Below are positions 7,516 to 15,342 of a DNA stretch of 19,852 nucleotides, in pieces. The notes beneath the pieces were generated by a model that ran no database searches, was not told the DNA's origin, and saw nothing but the letters and a program-made list of their open reading frames with translations. The translations under genes were made by a program, and so were the position numbers. This DNA comes from Pseudomonadota bacterium (lineage in GTDB: Bacteria; Pseudomonadota; Gammaproteobacteria; Steroidobacterales; Steroidobacteraceae). The stretch is from contig JAFAEQ010000013.1 in NCBI GenBank assembly GCA_023423935.1, forward strand, positions 1 to 19,852. Reading direction: 5' to 3'. Position 1 is the stretch's first letter; every line of letters starts with the position of its first letter.

Positions 7516-8151
7516 ATGACGCCGATTCGAATTCTGGCCGTGGACGATCACCCTCTCATTCGCGACGGCATCACGGCGCTGATCGCCAATCAGACAGACA
7601 TGCAACTGGTCGCCGAAGCCTCCTCGGGGCTCGAAGCCGTCGAACAATTTCGGCTTCACACGCCGGACATCACGTTGATGGATCTGCAGATGCCGGAGAT
7701 GAGCGGCATCGATGCGCTCATTTCCATCCGCAGCGAGTTTCCTGCAGCTCGCATCATCGTCCTCACGACGTATGCCGGAGATGCACTCGCGCAGCGCGCG
7801 CTGAAAGCAGGTGCGCAGGCCTACGTACTCAAGGGTGAAGTGAGAAAGAATCTGCTCGAGACCATCCGCGTCGTTCACAACGGCGCCAAACGCGTGCACC
7901 CCGAAGTGGCCGCGCAACTGGCACAGCACGTCGGCGACGAGTCACTCTCGCAGCGCGAGATCGAAGTGCTGCGACTCGTGGCGCTCGGCAACTCGAACAA
8001 GGAAATCGCCGGCCGGCTGCACATCACCGAAGAGACCACCAAGTCGCACGTCAAGAGCATCATGGGCAAACTGCGCGCGAACGATCGCACCCACGCCGTC
8101 ACTCTCGCCATTGCCCGCGGGATCCTCCTGCTACCACACCCGAAAGAGTGA
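7516..8151 (+). CDS. NarL/FixJ-type response regulator with LuxR HTH
   Basis: A 211-residue regulator with a receiver domain (about 4-122) and a C-terminal LuxR-type DNA-binding domain (about 142-205). Receiver residues are intact: acidic pocket D10-D11, phospho-acceptor D56 in ITLMDLQMP, T84 and K106 in AYVLKGE. The HTH shows the family signature LSQREIEVLRLVALGNSNKEIAGRLHITEETTKSHV. It starts 14 bp after the kinase stop, with AAGG upstream, so the two are co-transcribed and form a cognate pair. Such regulators act as phosphorylation-dependent dimers in the cytoplasm. Target genes are not known; the small membrane protein gene immediately downstream, or its spacer, is the first candidate. 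Confidence 0.93.
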   Translation: MTPIRILAVDDHPLIRDGITALIANQTDMQLVAEASSGLEAVEQFRLHTPDITLMDLQMPEMSGIDALISIRSEFPAARIIVLTTYAGDALAQRALKAGAQAYVLKGEVRKNLLETIRVVHNGAKRVHPEVAAQLAQHVGDESLSQREIEVLRLVALGNSNKEIAGRLHITEETTKSHVKSIMGKLRANDRTHAVTLAIARGILLLPHPKE

Positions 8152-8156
8152 TTTTT

Positions 8157-8174
8157 GGGGGATGCCTTCGGGGG
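8157..8174 (+). promoter_or_regulatory. Paired G5 tracts in the regulator-membrane protein spacer
   Basis: GGGGGATGCCTTCGGGGG spans two G5 tracts at 13-bp period, directly after the regulator stop and about 35 bp before the next start. Spacing near one helical turn suggests a site for a dimeric regulator, perhaps the response regulator itself. No consensus for this regulator is known to me, and G runs are not rare in this DNA, so this is a weak call. Confidence 0.25.
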
Positions 8175-8209
8175 TACGGAGGCACAACCCGGCCGCGTAC
8201 GGTGGCGCG

Positions 8210-8581
8210 ATGCAACGCCTGTTCTCCACGTTCCCCAATTCATGGCCCGGATGCGGCCTCCTTCTGCTTCGTCTCGCCGGGTGCGTGCCACTCGCAACCC
8301 TTGCGACAAGTCTGTTCGAAGGATCTGCAGTGCAGCCCTCAGGGATCGAGATCGCCGGACTCATCGGCAGCGCCCTGCTGATTCCAGGCTGGTGGACTCC
8401 GCTCGCAGGCACACTGCAAGCCCTCGCCGAAGGCTATCTCGCGTTCAGCGCGGACAAGTTCGACAGCGTCCATCTGACGCGCTGCCTGATCGGCCTCAGC
8501 CTCGTAATGCTCGGCCCCGGCGCATGGTCCATCGACGCGCACCTCTACGGACGCAAGCGGATCGAAGTCGGCGGAAGGTGA
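8210..8581 (+). CDS. Small DoxX-like integral membrane protein
   Basis: A 123-residue protein from the ATG at 8210 (MQRLFSTFPNSWPGCGLLLLRL), with about four hydrophobic segments at roughly 14-33, 45-63, 65-78 and 88-106. The end (LVMLGPGAWSIDAHLYGRKRIEV) matches the close of DoxX-family four-helix membrane proteins, in which GPG.(Y/W)S.DA.L.G is typical. Longer versions of the open frame run back into the regulator gene and are less likely. It lies 58 bp after the regulator on the same strand, so it is either the last gene of the operon or its nearest target. DoxX-like proteins are linked to redox or membrane-stress roles; the specific role here is unknown. Confidence 0.75.
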   Translation: MQRLFSTFPNSWPGCGLLLLRLAGCVPLATLATSLFEGSAVQPSGIEIAGLIGSALLIPGWWTPLAGTLQALAEGYLAFSADKFDSVHLTRCLIGLSLVMLGPGAWSIDAHLYGRKRIEVGGR

Positions 8582-9039
8582 GCGTGCGCAAGCGTCGAGA
8601 GGACGCGTAGCGGATGGGATGCGCTTCCATTTGTCGCCCGCGCAATCTGGGCCCGATTCACTTCCGACTAGAACATGGCACTACGCTTGAGCGAGTGGTC
8701 CGGGTAGCTTTGGACTCGTCTGACGGATGGGACAGCGAAGAGGAAGAGTGTTGTTGTTCGTTCGCCCGAGTGAGGGGTGATGGGATGATGAGTGATGCGA
8801 GCCGAGCGTTCCGTGCGCGGACGAGCATCAGGCCCTTCCGTGCGGCATCCACGGCGGCGGACTTGGCTCATTGGACATGCCAGTAACCGGTCGCCCCGTT
8901 GCCAGACGCCAATAACTCAAGTCCGGCACCGGAAGTACCGAAAGCCCCTGAGCTGTACGCGATGCGTGAGGCCGAGACGGCGACTGAAACGAATGGATTC
9001 CTGGCCTCGTGTAGGGCTTTGGGTCACCGCTCTGCCGCT
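8582..9039. other. Gene-free region before parDE
   Basis: About 460 bp without a convincing gene. Open frames here are short, Arg/Ser-rich and overlap on both strands. The stretch carries the first copy of the 23-bp direct repeat (8909-8931). Nothing else definite was seen, and no terminator of the GC-stem plus T-run type. Confidence 0.4.
8909..8931 (+). repeat. 23-bp direct repeat, left copy flanking parDE
   Basis: The 23 bases starting CCAATAACTCAAGTCCGGCA are identical at 8909-8931 and 9717-9739, in the same orientation on either side of the toxin-antitoxin module. Similarity continues weakly on the left flank (GCCAGACG versus GCAGCCAAACT). Related shorter CCGGCACCG words recur near 17954 and 17997. 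This looks like a boundary repeat of a mobile cassette, but it lacks the GTTRRRY/RYYYAAC cores of integron attC sites. Confidence 0.7.
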
Positions 9040-9056
9040 TTGCCAAATTTTGGCAA
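9040..9056. promoter_or_regulatory. Palindromic operator upstream of parD
   Basis: TTGCCAAATTTTGGCAA is a perfect inverted repeat of 8 bp around a single central T, 18 bp before the parD start. ParD-type RHH antitoxins bind palindromes overlapping their own promoter, alone or with the toxin, so this is the probable autoregulatory site. Confidence 0.65.
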
Positions 9057-9074
9057 GGGAGCCATGCTTGAAGC

Positions 9075-9323
9075 ATGAGCACGATGAACATATCCCTGCC
9101 TGACTCCCTCAAGGAGTTCGTTGACGAACAGGTCAGCCAGCGCGGCTACGGCACGAGCAGCGAGTACGTGCGCGAGCTGATTCGCAAGGATCAGAATCGT
9201 CTGCAGTTGCGCGGTTTACTGATCGCCGGGGCGCAATCCGCACAGACGAGGCCAGTCGATGACGCCTATTTCGATAGCCTTCGCCGAAAGGCCAAGAGAA
9301 GCAAGCGCGGTGCAGCTCGGTGA
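9075..9323 (+). CDS. parD: ParD-family antitoxin (ribbon-helix-helix)
   Basis: An 82-residue protein of normal family length. The N-terminal RHH fold (MNISLPDSLKEFVDEQVSQRGYGTSSEYVRELIRKDQ) dimerises and binds the operator; the basic C-terminal tail (about 60-82) is the part that wraps and neutralises ParE. The start is ATG 9075; ATG 9084 is also possible and gives the more usual MNISLPDSL. The stop overlaps the GTG that would begin parE (GTGA), the usual coupling in this operon. The gene appears intact, in contrast to the toxin gene after it. Confidence 0.9.
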   Translation: MSTMNISLPDSLKEFVDEQVSQRGYGTSSEYVRELIRKDQNRLQLRGLLIAGAQSAQTRPVDDAYFDSLRRKAKRSKRGAAR

Positions 9324-9650
9324 AGCCAAACCCGTCATACCCCGCAAACGCGGCGATCAGGACCTCTCGATGACGCAATCGACAACTACTTGAGCGAGGA
9401 CGCGCCGGAAGCTGCGCTGGGCTTCATCGATGCCCTGCAGCAGGCGTATGGCCATATTGGTCGCCATCCAGAGACTGGCTCGTCACGCTATGCCGCAGAG
9501 TTGAATCTTCCCGGTCTACGCTTCTGGCCTCTGAAGAAGTATCCGCACCTGGTGTTCTACCTGGAGCGGGCCGACCACATTGATGTCTGGCGCGTCCTTT
9601 ACGGACAGCGCGACATCCCCGCCTGGATGCGAGAGCCTGATCTGATCTGA
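9320..9650 (+). pseudogene. parE: ParE-family toxin gene with 5' frameshifts
   Basis: The family start is recognisable in three frames. GTG at 9320 gives MK in one frame; a second frame then carries KPVIPRKRGDQDL (about 9328-9366); a third carries DDAIDNYLSEDAPEAALGF onward to the stop at 9648-9650. The pattern fits extra bases at about 9326-9330 (a CCAAA-like insertion, since GTGAAG..CCCGTCATA would join in frame without it) and a CT duplication at 9364-9367. Joined, the product would be a normal ~100-residue RelE/ParE-fold toxin ending RVLYGQRDIPAWM. As written, the only in-frame start for the main part is TTG 9390, which loses the first helix. It is probably an inactive toxin; two sequencing errors are the alternative. 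Confidence 0.75.
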
Positions 9651-9716
9651 GCCAGCGCTCCACTCCCCTCGGATCATGAAAAGCCGTTGATCGACAATCG
9701 CGCCCGCAGCCAAACT

Positions 9717-9739
9717 CCAATAACTCAAGTCCGGCACCG
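9717..9739 (+). repeat. 23-bp direct repeat, right copy flanking parDE
   Basis: Exact second copy of the repeat at 8909-8931, in the same orientation, 67 bp after the parE stop. Together the copies delimit a unit of about 810 bp carrying only parDE and its operator. Confidence 0.7.
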
Positions 9740-9845
9740 AACGCCGCAAGGTCGCGCTAGTCACTCGACGAATTGATGCAGGACGCTGCTAGCAAGTTCA
9801 GCGCAACAACGGAAGACTTGCGCTCACGAAGCCGTCAACGCCATC

Positions 9846-10003
9846 TCACTAGAGCAAGAGCATGGCGCGCTCATCAAGCCATCACACTGCGCGTTGCTTC
9901 TCTGTCGCAGGTCGCACGCCTGATCGAGCGTTATGAACCAGCCTGCGTAAGTGCCTGAGGCGACACTTCCCTAGCTCCTCCCCCCGAAACCCCGGCCCAG
10001 CAC
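9846..10003 (+). repeat. ~158-bp direct repeat, left copy flanking the receptor-peptidase island
   Basis: Aligns end to end with 17261-17419 in the same orientation. It has an exact 42-bp core (9890-9931 against 17305-17346, beginning CGCGTTGCTTCTCTGTCGCA) and diverged flanks that still share GAGCAAGAGCATGG, CACTTCCCTAG and CCGAAACC. In this copy the GAGCAAG..CTTGCTC hairpin of the right copy is partly lost. The two copies bracket exactly the four-gene receptor, peptidase and FecI/FecR locus. Confidence 0.8.
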
Positions 10004-10048
10004 CTAGCGGCGTTCGGGTGCGGTGGACCCCTGTTGCAGTGGCGACGG

Positions 10049-12346
10049 CTAGCTCCCCTGCTTAGTCGCAGCCCATTCCTCACGCATCTTGCGCCAGCGA
10101 GCGTTTCTATCAGCATCGGCGGCATCCGCGCTCTCTTTCCCCGCTATCCAGAAGTCCATCCAGTCGATCACCAGCCGCATGTTCGCGGCCCGATGCTGAG
10201 GCTGGACCGGATTGTGAGTCCCACCCGGAAAGCTGACAGCCTCGATCGGACGTCCGAGCCGCCGCAAGCCACCATACTCTTCCATGAACGTCAGCATTCC
10301 CACCACGGGCGGCCCCTTCAGACTCTCACTCAAGTGCAGGAGAAGTAGTGGCGAGGCCATGTTCTCTAGGGAGAATCCCGGCGCATTGGCCGTCCACGCG
10401 TTTTTGTTTTTCCAAAACGGCAACCCTTCTCGGGAATACAACGGTTCGAACCCAGGCGCTCTCGGGAATAACGACTGAGCAAGAACATATTCCGCATAGC
10501 CTCCTGAGAAGGAGTCCTGGACAGCAACCGCGGCTGGCGTGAAGCCTCTGGGATGCGTTGCGATCCAAAACGATCGAAAGCCGTTGCGCGAATGACCAAT
10601 CAAACCCACTTTGTCGGGATCGACCAAGCCACGCTCCTCTAACATGCGTACAGCCGCATCGACGCCACCTTGGAATTCCGGAAGCTCATCGACCGAGGCG
10701 GAGCTTACTTCACTTGCGCGGGAGTTCTGGAAGGTTAGTACGGCGTAACCTCGCGCAGCAAAGGCCTGAGCCGCATGGCCCGGCCGCAACACGACGCCGT
10801 CGGGGCAAAACCTGTCGAACCTCACATCGCCTAGCTGGATGATGAGCGGCAGGCGGGAGGCGCGCACACTAGACTCCGGCAGTACCAGCGCTCCTTCCCA
10901 CGGCTTACCCCTCGCATCCTTCCACTCCAATTTTTCAGAAGGCAGAAAGCTGGCTCTGGCGATGACCGGATCTTCGGACGAGAGCTGCAGCGTTCTGCCG
11001 TCTAGAGACGCCATGAGGCGCGGCGGATCGTTCAGCCCTTGCCGGATCTGCACCTGCAACCCACTCCACAACGCGGGGGCCTCTGCCTCATCCGCGGCTT
11101 TTTCACCTGCGTGAGGAAGACCGACCCAACCGTTCTTGTGCCACGCGTAGGCTATGCTTCGTTCTGTCACGCCCTCGCCGTACTCAATCAGAAGTTCACG
11201 TCCGGGGTGAAGCCAACGCACTTCGACGCGCGACAGGCGCGCCATACCGGCGCCCGGTGCCGGCAAAGACGCCACGGCGCGTGCCGATGCCGACGAGACG
11301 TCGTACTCGACGATGTATGAGGTATCACGGCGCCGGGCATCCTTGCCGTCCAGCGGCATCAGAGTGTTGGCGAGAATGACCCGGCTCGAATCAGGCGACC
11401 ACAGTGCCTTGTAATCGCTCGGGTTGCCGATCGCCCACCCGATTGGCGCATTCAGTAGAGGCCGCTCCTGCAGCGTGGCGACGTCGAACAGGTAAAACTG
11501 CGTGTCCGCATACCTGTCGTTCTTGATCTCGTAGCCCGCCCACGCCGCGGGCCGTTGTTTGCGATCCATCGACTTGGCGGCGACGATCCACCGACCATCC
11601 GGCGAAATCCGTCCCAGATCTCTCTCTCTGTTCCCTTGCTCGATGTACCCGAACGTTCGCGCGCGCCCATCAGCGCCAACGATGTAAGAGGCATACCGTG
11701 GAATTTTCCAGGACAGTGCGCGCTGGAAGAATTCGCTATCGACATAAGCGGTGGGATACGGCAGGTCCGACTCTTCCCACAGCATCTTCTCCGACACACG
11801 TTCCCTGTACAACACGACCCCGCGTTCCAGCTTGAAATCATCGATGTACTTCGATGGCTCTGAGACGTCCGCAACTTGGCGGGACGCAACGTGCACACGC
11901 TTCAACGCGGCATGGGACTCCACATCGATCTCGATGAAGTAGATCGATCGCGAATCATCCGTCCACTTCGGCATACGAATGCCGAGCAGGCCCGAACCGC
12001 TGAACTCGCGCGTCTTGACGGTGTGAGCAACGGCGGGCTGCGGCGCCCCTCGATTCATGCGCAATGCATCGATCACAGCAGGCACGTCGTACACCTGCAA
12101 CTCGTATATCACTGCGTCATCTTCGATATCGCCTCGCATCGTAGTTACGAAGAATCGCTTTCCATCCGGCGATGGCGTTACCTTTGCATCGTCGGTGTAC
12201 GTGGATCCTTGTGACTTATGTTCGTTATCCGTTACGAAGTAGGTCATCTCGATGGAGTCGCGGATCGTCCACGATTCGCCCGCGGCCATTCCCACGGAAG
12301 TGGCCGCTAGGCATAACAGCAATGCTCCACGGCGTGCTCTTTTCAT
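10049..12346 (-). CDS. Exported S9 serine peptidase, lasso-isopeptidase-like
   Basis: A 765-residue protein from ATG 12346 (the GTG three codons upstream is less likely), with a signal peptide ending about residue 23 (MKRARRGALLLCLAATSVGM). Residues ~45-420 contain WD/propeller-like strands with repeated SPDG motifs; residues ~480-735 form an alpha/beta-hydrolase domain. The nucleophile is S586 in GLIGHSRNG and the His is probably H711 in FPGGTHNP. The usual POP Asp is absent; E674 in LLLLHLSESLK is near the expected place, and lasso isopeptidases such as Atxe2 use Glu there, as I recall. The tail WMDFWIAGK..RWRKMREEW also resembles that group. The gene lies 26 bp after the receptor gene on the same strand, so it likely processes what the receptor imports. 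A generic dipeptidyl peptidase is the alternative. Confidence 0.75.
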   Translation of the reverse strand: MKRARRGALLLCLAATSVGMAAGESWTIRDSIEMTYFVTDNEHKSQGSTYTDDAKVTPSPDGKRFFVTTMRGDIEDDAVIYELQVYDVPAVIDALRMNRGAPQPAVAHTVKTREFSGSGLLGIRMPKWTDDSRSIYFIEIDVESHAALKRVHVASRQVADVSEPSKYIDDFKLERGVVLYRERVSEKMLWEESDLPYPTAYVDSEFFQRALSWKIPRYASYIVGADGRARTFGYIEQGNRERDLGRISPDGRWIVAAKSMDRKQRPAAWAGYEIKNDRYADTQFYLFDVATLQERPLLNAPIGWAIGNPSDYKALWSPDSSRVILANTLMPLDGKDARRRDTSYIVEYDVSSASARAVASLPAPGAGMARLSRVEVRWLHPGRELLIEYGEGVTERSIAYAWHKNGWVGLPHAGEKAADEAEAPALWSGLQVQIRQGLNDPPRLMASLDGRTLQLSSEDPVIARASFLPSEKLEWKDARGKPWEGALVLPESSVRASRLPLIIQLGDVRFDRFCPDGVVLRPGHAAQAFAARGYAVLTFQNSRASEVSSASVDELPEFQGGVDAAVRMLEERGLVDPDKVGLIGHSRNGFRSFWIATHPRGFTPAAVAVQDSFSGGYAEYVLAQSLFPRAPGFEPLYSREGLPFWKNKNAWTANAPGFSLENMASPLLLLHLSESLKGPPVVGMLTFMEEYGGLRRLGRPIEAVSFPGGTHNPVQPQHRAANMRLVIDWMDFWIAGKESADAADADRNARWRKMREEWAATKQGS

Positions 12347-12372
12347 TGCCTGCACTCTCGCGGCCAGCGCTC

Positions 12373-15189
12373 TTACCAGCTCGCGCGCAGCTGCACACTG
12401 ACGAATCTTCCCAAAGCCTCGCCGTTCACCGGGTCATAATTGAGCCCGACGGAATTCGACACAAACGGCGGATCGCGATCGAACAGATTGATGGCGCTGA
12501 GCTGCAGGGCTAACTCACCGATGCCAGGAATTTTGAGCAGGCGGTTCAGGTCCTGCTGCAATGAGAGATCCGCTGTAGTGAACGAAGCAACTTTAGATCG
12601 CCTTGGCGCGCTGCCCACCAGGCGGATGTTGGTATCTTGGTAGCTATCGACATAATTCACCGTGGCCGTGATGGCCCACCCGTTACGCGCCAACGTCATC
12701 GAACCGCGCGCACGGAAATCCACGGGGTACCAGACCTGATTCAACTGGTCGACATCAATACCGCCAGGCACAAACTGCTTGGTGGACTTCAGCATCTTCA
12801 TTCCGGCGCCCTGCAGGCCCAGCAGGCCGATCGGTGTATCGCGCTGGTAGTCGATCATGAAATCCACGCCCCGCTGCCGCACGGAAGCAAGATTTCGAGT
12901 GCGTGTATCGACGATGTATTGGACCCGCGGTGCGGCGGCATAGGGATCGCACAATTCGTCTGTCCCCATGTCGTAACAGTCCGCGGAGATCGAAGCGTTG
13001 AGATACTTCTCGATGTCCTGGATCGTGGGAGAACGGCCGACAAGAAAATCGTAAGTCGGATCGAGAATCACCACGTCCTCGGAATAGCCGTTGGGGAAGG
13101 GCGAGCCGATGCGGTTGTCGTACTCGATGGAGAAGTACGTTGCCGCCAACGAGAGGTTGCTCTGCCTTGCCGGCCGGTAGTCGAATCCGAACGACCAATT
13201 CTTCGATTCCTCCGCTGTGAGCTCCGTGGCCGAGCCAAGCAGGACCAGGGTGTCTGTGGGGCCGTTCGCATCTAGATAGTAGTCAAGGAAGGTATACGTC
13301 TGGAGCCCGTCGGAGGTCTGCGAGAGCGTGGGCGCCTTGAATGAAGTTCCTGCGCTACCCCGCAGGTTGAGCCCCTCGAGCGGCGCCCAAGAAATCCCGA
13401 GCTTGGGATTGAAACTCGAGCCGAAGTCGCTGTACTGCTCATAGCGGCCGGCCAACGTGAACTCGAGGCGTTCCAGCCCGGTGCGGCGATTGCCTTTGCC
13501 GACGAGAGGCGCTGTCAGCTCCGCATAAGCCGCTGTGACATGCCGATCTGCGTGAAACAGGTTGGATGTTTGGTCGGAATTGTTAAATCGTCGTGTGAGC
13601 TCATCCCAACGACCCTCGGCGCCGACAGCAAGACGAACACTACCCCCAGCGATATGGGCTACCGGCCCGTCGGCCACCACGCTCAGAACCTTGATCTTGG
13701 ATTCAATGGTGTTGTCATAGACATGCTGTAGCGAATCGAGCGTCGGCCCGGTCCACCAAGTAAGGTCCAGCGCGTTCTTGTCGGTCGACGCATCGGCGCG
13801 CAGCTGCCAATCCGACCCCAAATCCCAGGAGAGACCTGCTGCTACTCCCGTGTTGCTCGAATCCCCCTCGAACCTAGCGAAGCCGAGACGGTTGGTTCGG
13901 AAACCGGCCGGGCTGACGCGCTCACCGTGGGTCAAGTCCATATGGACGCGCAGGTTCTGCGCTAACGATTGCTCCACTGACAGCATTGCGCTCCTGCGCA
14001 CAGAGCCCGGAATGAGGTCGACGTTCAGATAACCACCTAAGTTCTCAAACCGCTCGGACGCCGCGAGCGGCGTCGTCTTCAGGTAGTCGTAGGCTGCGAA
14101 GAACTGCCCACTGGTCCAGGAATGGCCAATCATCTGCGTCGCCTGCTTTTCGAATCGCGCTGAATGAGACGCATCGCCATAGCGCAATCGCGTCTCTCCT
14201 CCCTCGACATCCTGGCGCGTGATCAGGTTGATGACGCCGCCGACCGCATCCGCGCCGTAGAGGGCCGAGGCACCATCGGTCAGCACCTCCACTCGCTCGA
14301 TCGCGCTCAGTGGAATCATGGTGAGATCGACGAAACTGTCCCCGCCTGCTCGCGCCATACGGCGGCCGTTCAGCAGCACCAGCGTGGAGTCGACACCCAG
14401 CCCGCGCAGATTGGCGCCCGCCCCAAAACCGTTGACCAGATAGTTATTGTCGCCCACTGAGTTGACTGTGCCCTGACGATCGCTAACCGAGCTCACGTTT
14501 TGCGGCAGGCTGGCGATGACCTCCCCCACCGTCGAGTATCCGCTCCTTTCGATCTGGTCCCTGCCAATAGAGATCACCGGGGCTGAGAGATTCTGCGCGC
14601 CGCGAATGAAGGTTCCTGTGACGATGACTTCTTCTACTCCGGCCCTGTTCTGATTCTGCGACGCTGCTTTCTCCGCTTCAGTCGGTCCAGCACTGTCCGC
14701 AGCTGCAGAAAGCCTTACGACCGCTTGAGCGGAATCTACGCGGCCGATCGGCGAGTCCGTCGACAACGATGTACGTTCGAACTTCGCGCCCTTCGCATCT
14801 CCTCTGATGGCGATCGTCCGCTCGCCTGTCACTTCATACGCGAGTCCCGATTCCTTTAGCAGCAGCTGCAACGCTTCGCCCGCCGAGTACTCGCCTTTCA
14901 CCTGGGACGCCACGGCCCCGCGCGCAGCTCCGTTCGCGACGACGACCTGAATGCGTGCCTGCTCGGAGAATCGCAGCAGTGCGGTTTCGAGAGACTGCGC
15001 GGGGATATCGAAAGCGATGGGCGCACCCACGGAGATTGCGACGGCGGGCTGAACATCGGCACCGTGAGCAAGCGTGCCTGTCAGCAAGCTCGCTGCCAGG
15101 ACGCCTTGCAGGCAAGCGCTGCGCACGGCTGCGCGCAGCGCTCGGCTGCTCGATAGATTCTTCATGCGAAAACCCGCTTCGTAGTTCAT
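12373..15189 (-). CDS. TonB-dependent outer-membrane receptor with STN signalling domain
   Basis: A 938-residue receptor from ATG 15189, with GGGGAT upstream; ATG 15165 (MKNLSSSR) is an alternative start. A signal peptide is followed by an STN domain (about 55-130, FDIPAQSLETALLRFSEQARIQVV), which contacts a FecR-type anti-sigma factor. A TonB box lies near 185-192 (VEEVIVTG). The plug (about 195-330) has NYLVNGFGAGANLRGLGVDSTLVLLNGRR and ADAVGGVINLITR in segments. The 22-strand barrel fills the rest and ends with an aromatic residue (QLRASW), as outer-membrane barrels do. It is divergent from the sigma and anti-sigma genes and in an operon with the peptidase. The substrate is not shown by sequence, and the barrel type resembles peptide or oligosaccharide receptors as much as siderophore ones. 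The open frame continues upstream antisense to the sigma gene; that part is not real. Confidence 0.92.
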   Translation of the reverse strand: MNYEAGFRMKNLSSSRALRAAVRSACLQGVLAASLLTGTLAHGADVQPAVAISVGAPIAFDIPAQSLETALLRFSEQARIQVVVANGAARGAVASQVKGEYSAGEALQLLLKESGLAYEVTGERTIAIRGDAKGAKFERTSLSTDSPIGRVDSAQAVVRLSAAADSAGPTEAEKAASQNQNRAGVEEVIVTGTFIRGAQNLSAPVISIGRDQIERSGYSTVGEVIASLPQNVSSVSDRQGTVNSVGDNNYLVNGFGAGANLRGLGVDSTLVLLNGRRMARAGGDSFVDLTMIPLSAIERVEVLTDGASALYGADAVGGVINLITRQDVEGGETRLRYGDASHSARFEKQATQMIGHSWTSGQFFAAYDYLKTTPLAASERFENLGGYLNVDLIPGSVRRSAMLSVEQSLAQNLRVHMDLTHGERVSPAGFRTNRLGFARFEGDSSNTGVAAGLSWDLGSDWQLRADASTDKNALDLTWWTGPTLDSLQHVYDNTIESKIKVLSVVADGPVAHIAGGSVRLAVGAEGRWDELTRRFNNSDQTSNLFHADRHVTAAYAELTAPLVGKGNRRTGLERLEFTLAGRYEQYSDFGSSFNPKLGISWAPLEGLNLRGSAGTSFKAPTLSQTSDGLQTYTFLDYYLDANGPTDTLVLLGSATELTAEESKNWSFGFDYRPARQSNLSLAATYFSIEYDNRIGSPFPNGYSEDVVILDPTYDFLVGRSPTIQDIEKYLNASISADCYDMGTDELCDPYAAAPRVQYIVDTRTRNLASVRQRGVDFMIDYQRDTPIGLLGLQGAGMKMLKSTKQFVPGGIDVDQLNQVWYPVDFRARGSMTLARNGWAITATVNYVDSYQDTNIRLVGSAPRRSKVASFTTADLSLQQDLNRLLKIPGIGELALQLSAINLFDRDPPFVSNSVGLNYDPVNGEALGRFVSVQLRASW

Positions 15190-15253
15190 GTTGTTGTCAT
15201 CCCCATGCGAGCATGTGTTGCTGCGTATGGCGGGTAAGACGATCCACCTGACC

Positions 15254-15284
15254 AATCTGGCAAGCGAAATTTTCTTGCCAGATT
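15254..15284. promoter_or_regulatory. 11-bp perfect inverted repeat in the divergent promoter region
   Basis: AATCTGGCAAG (15254-15264) and CTTGCCAGATT (15274-15284) are exact inverted repeats around a 9-base AT-rich centre (CGAAATTTT). They sit in the 153-bp spacer between the receptor and sigma-factor starts. This fits an operator for a dimeric regulator controlling both directions. On the minus strand, CGTC of an ECF-type -10 lies about 20 bases further toward the receptor gene, so the repeat could overlap the sigma factor's own target promoter. Confidence 0.6.
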
Positions 15285-15342
15285 TCGGAGCTCGAACGTC
15301 TAATCCATCGAGTCCGCGCGAATAGCGGATCGCGACAAGAAT

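Larger units (their letters stand above)
9651..10048. other. Gene-free repeat region between parDE and the peptidase
   Basis: About 400 bp holding the right 23-bp parDE repeat and the left 158-bp island repeat. A short plus-strand frame (9773-9958) ends in a segment, ITLRVASLSQVARLIER, that is also encoded by the other copy of the long repeat. It matches no family I know and is probably repeat-derived. Confidence 0.5.

Noticed and set aside
8909..9739. Integron attC sites around parDE
   Set aside because: The repeats lack the GTTRRRY and RYYYAAC cores and no integrase gene is in the window.
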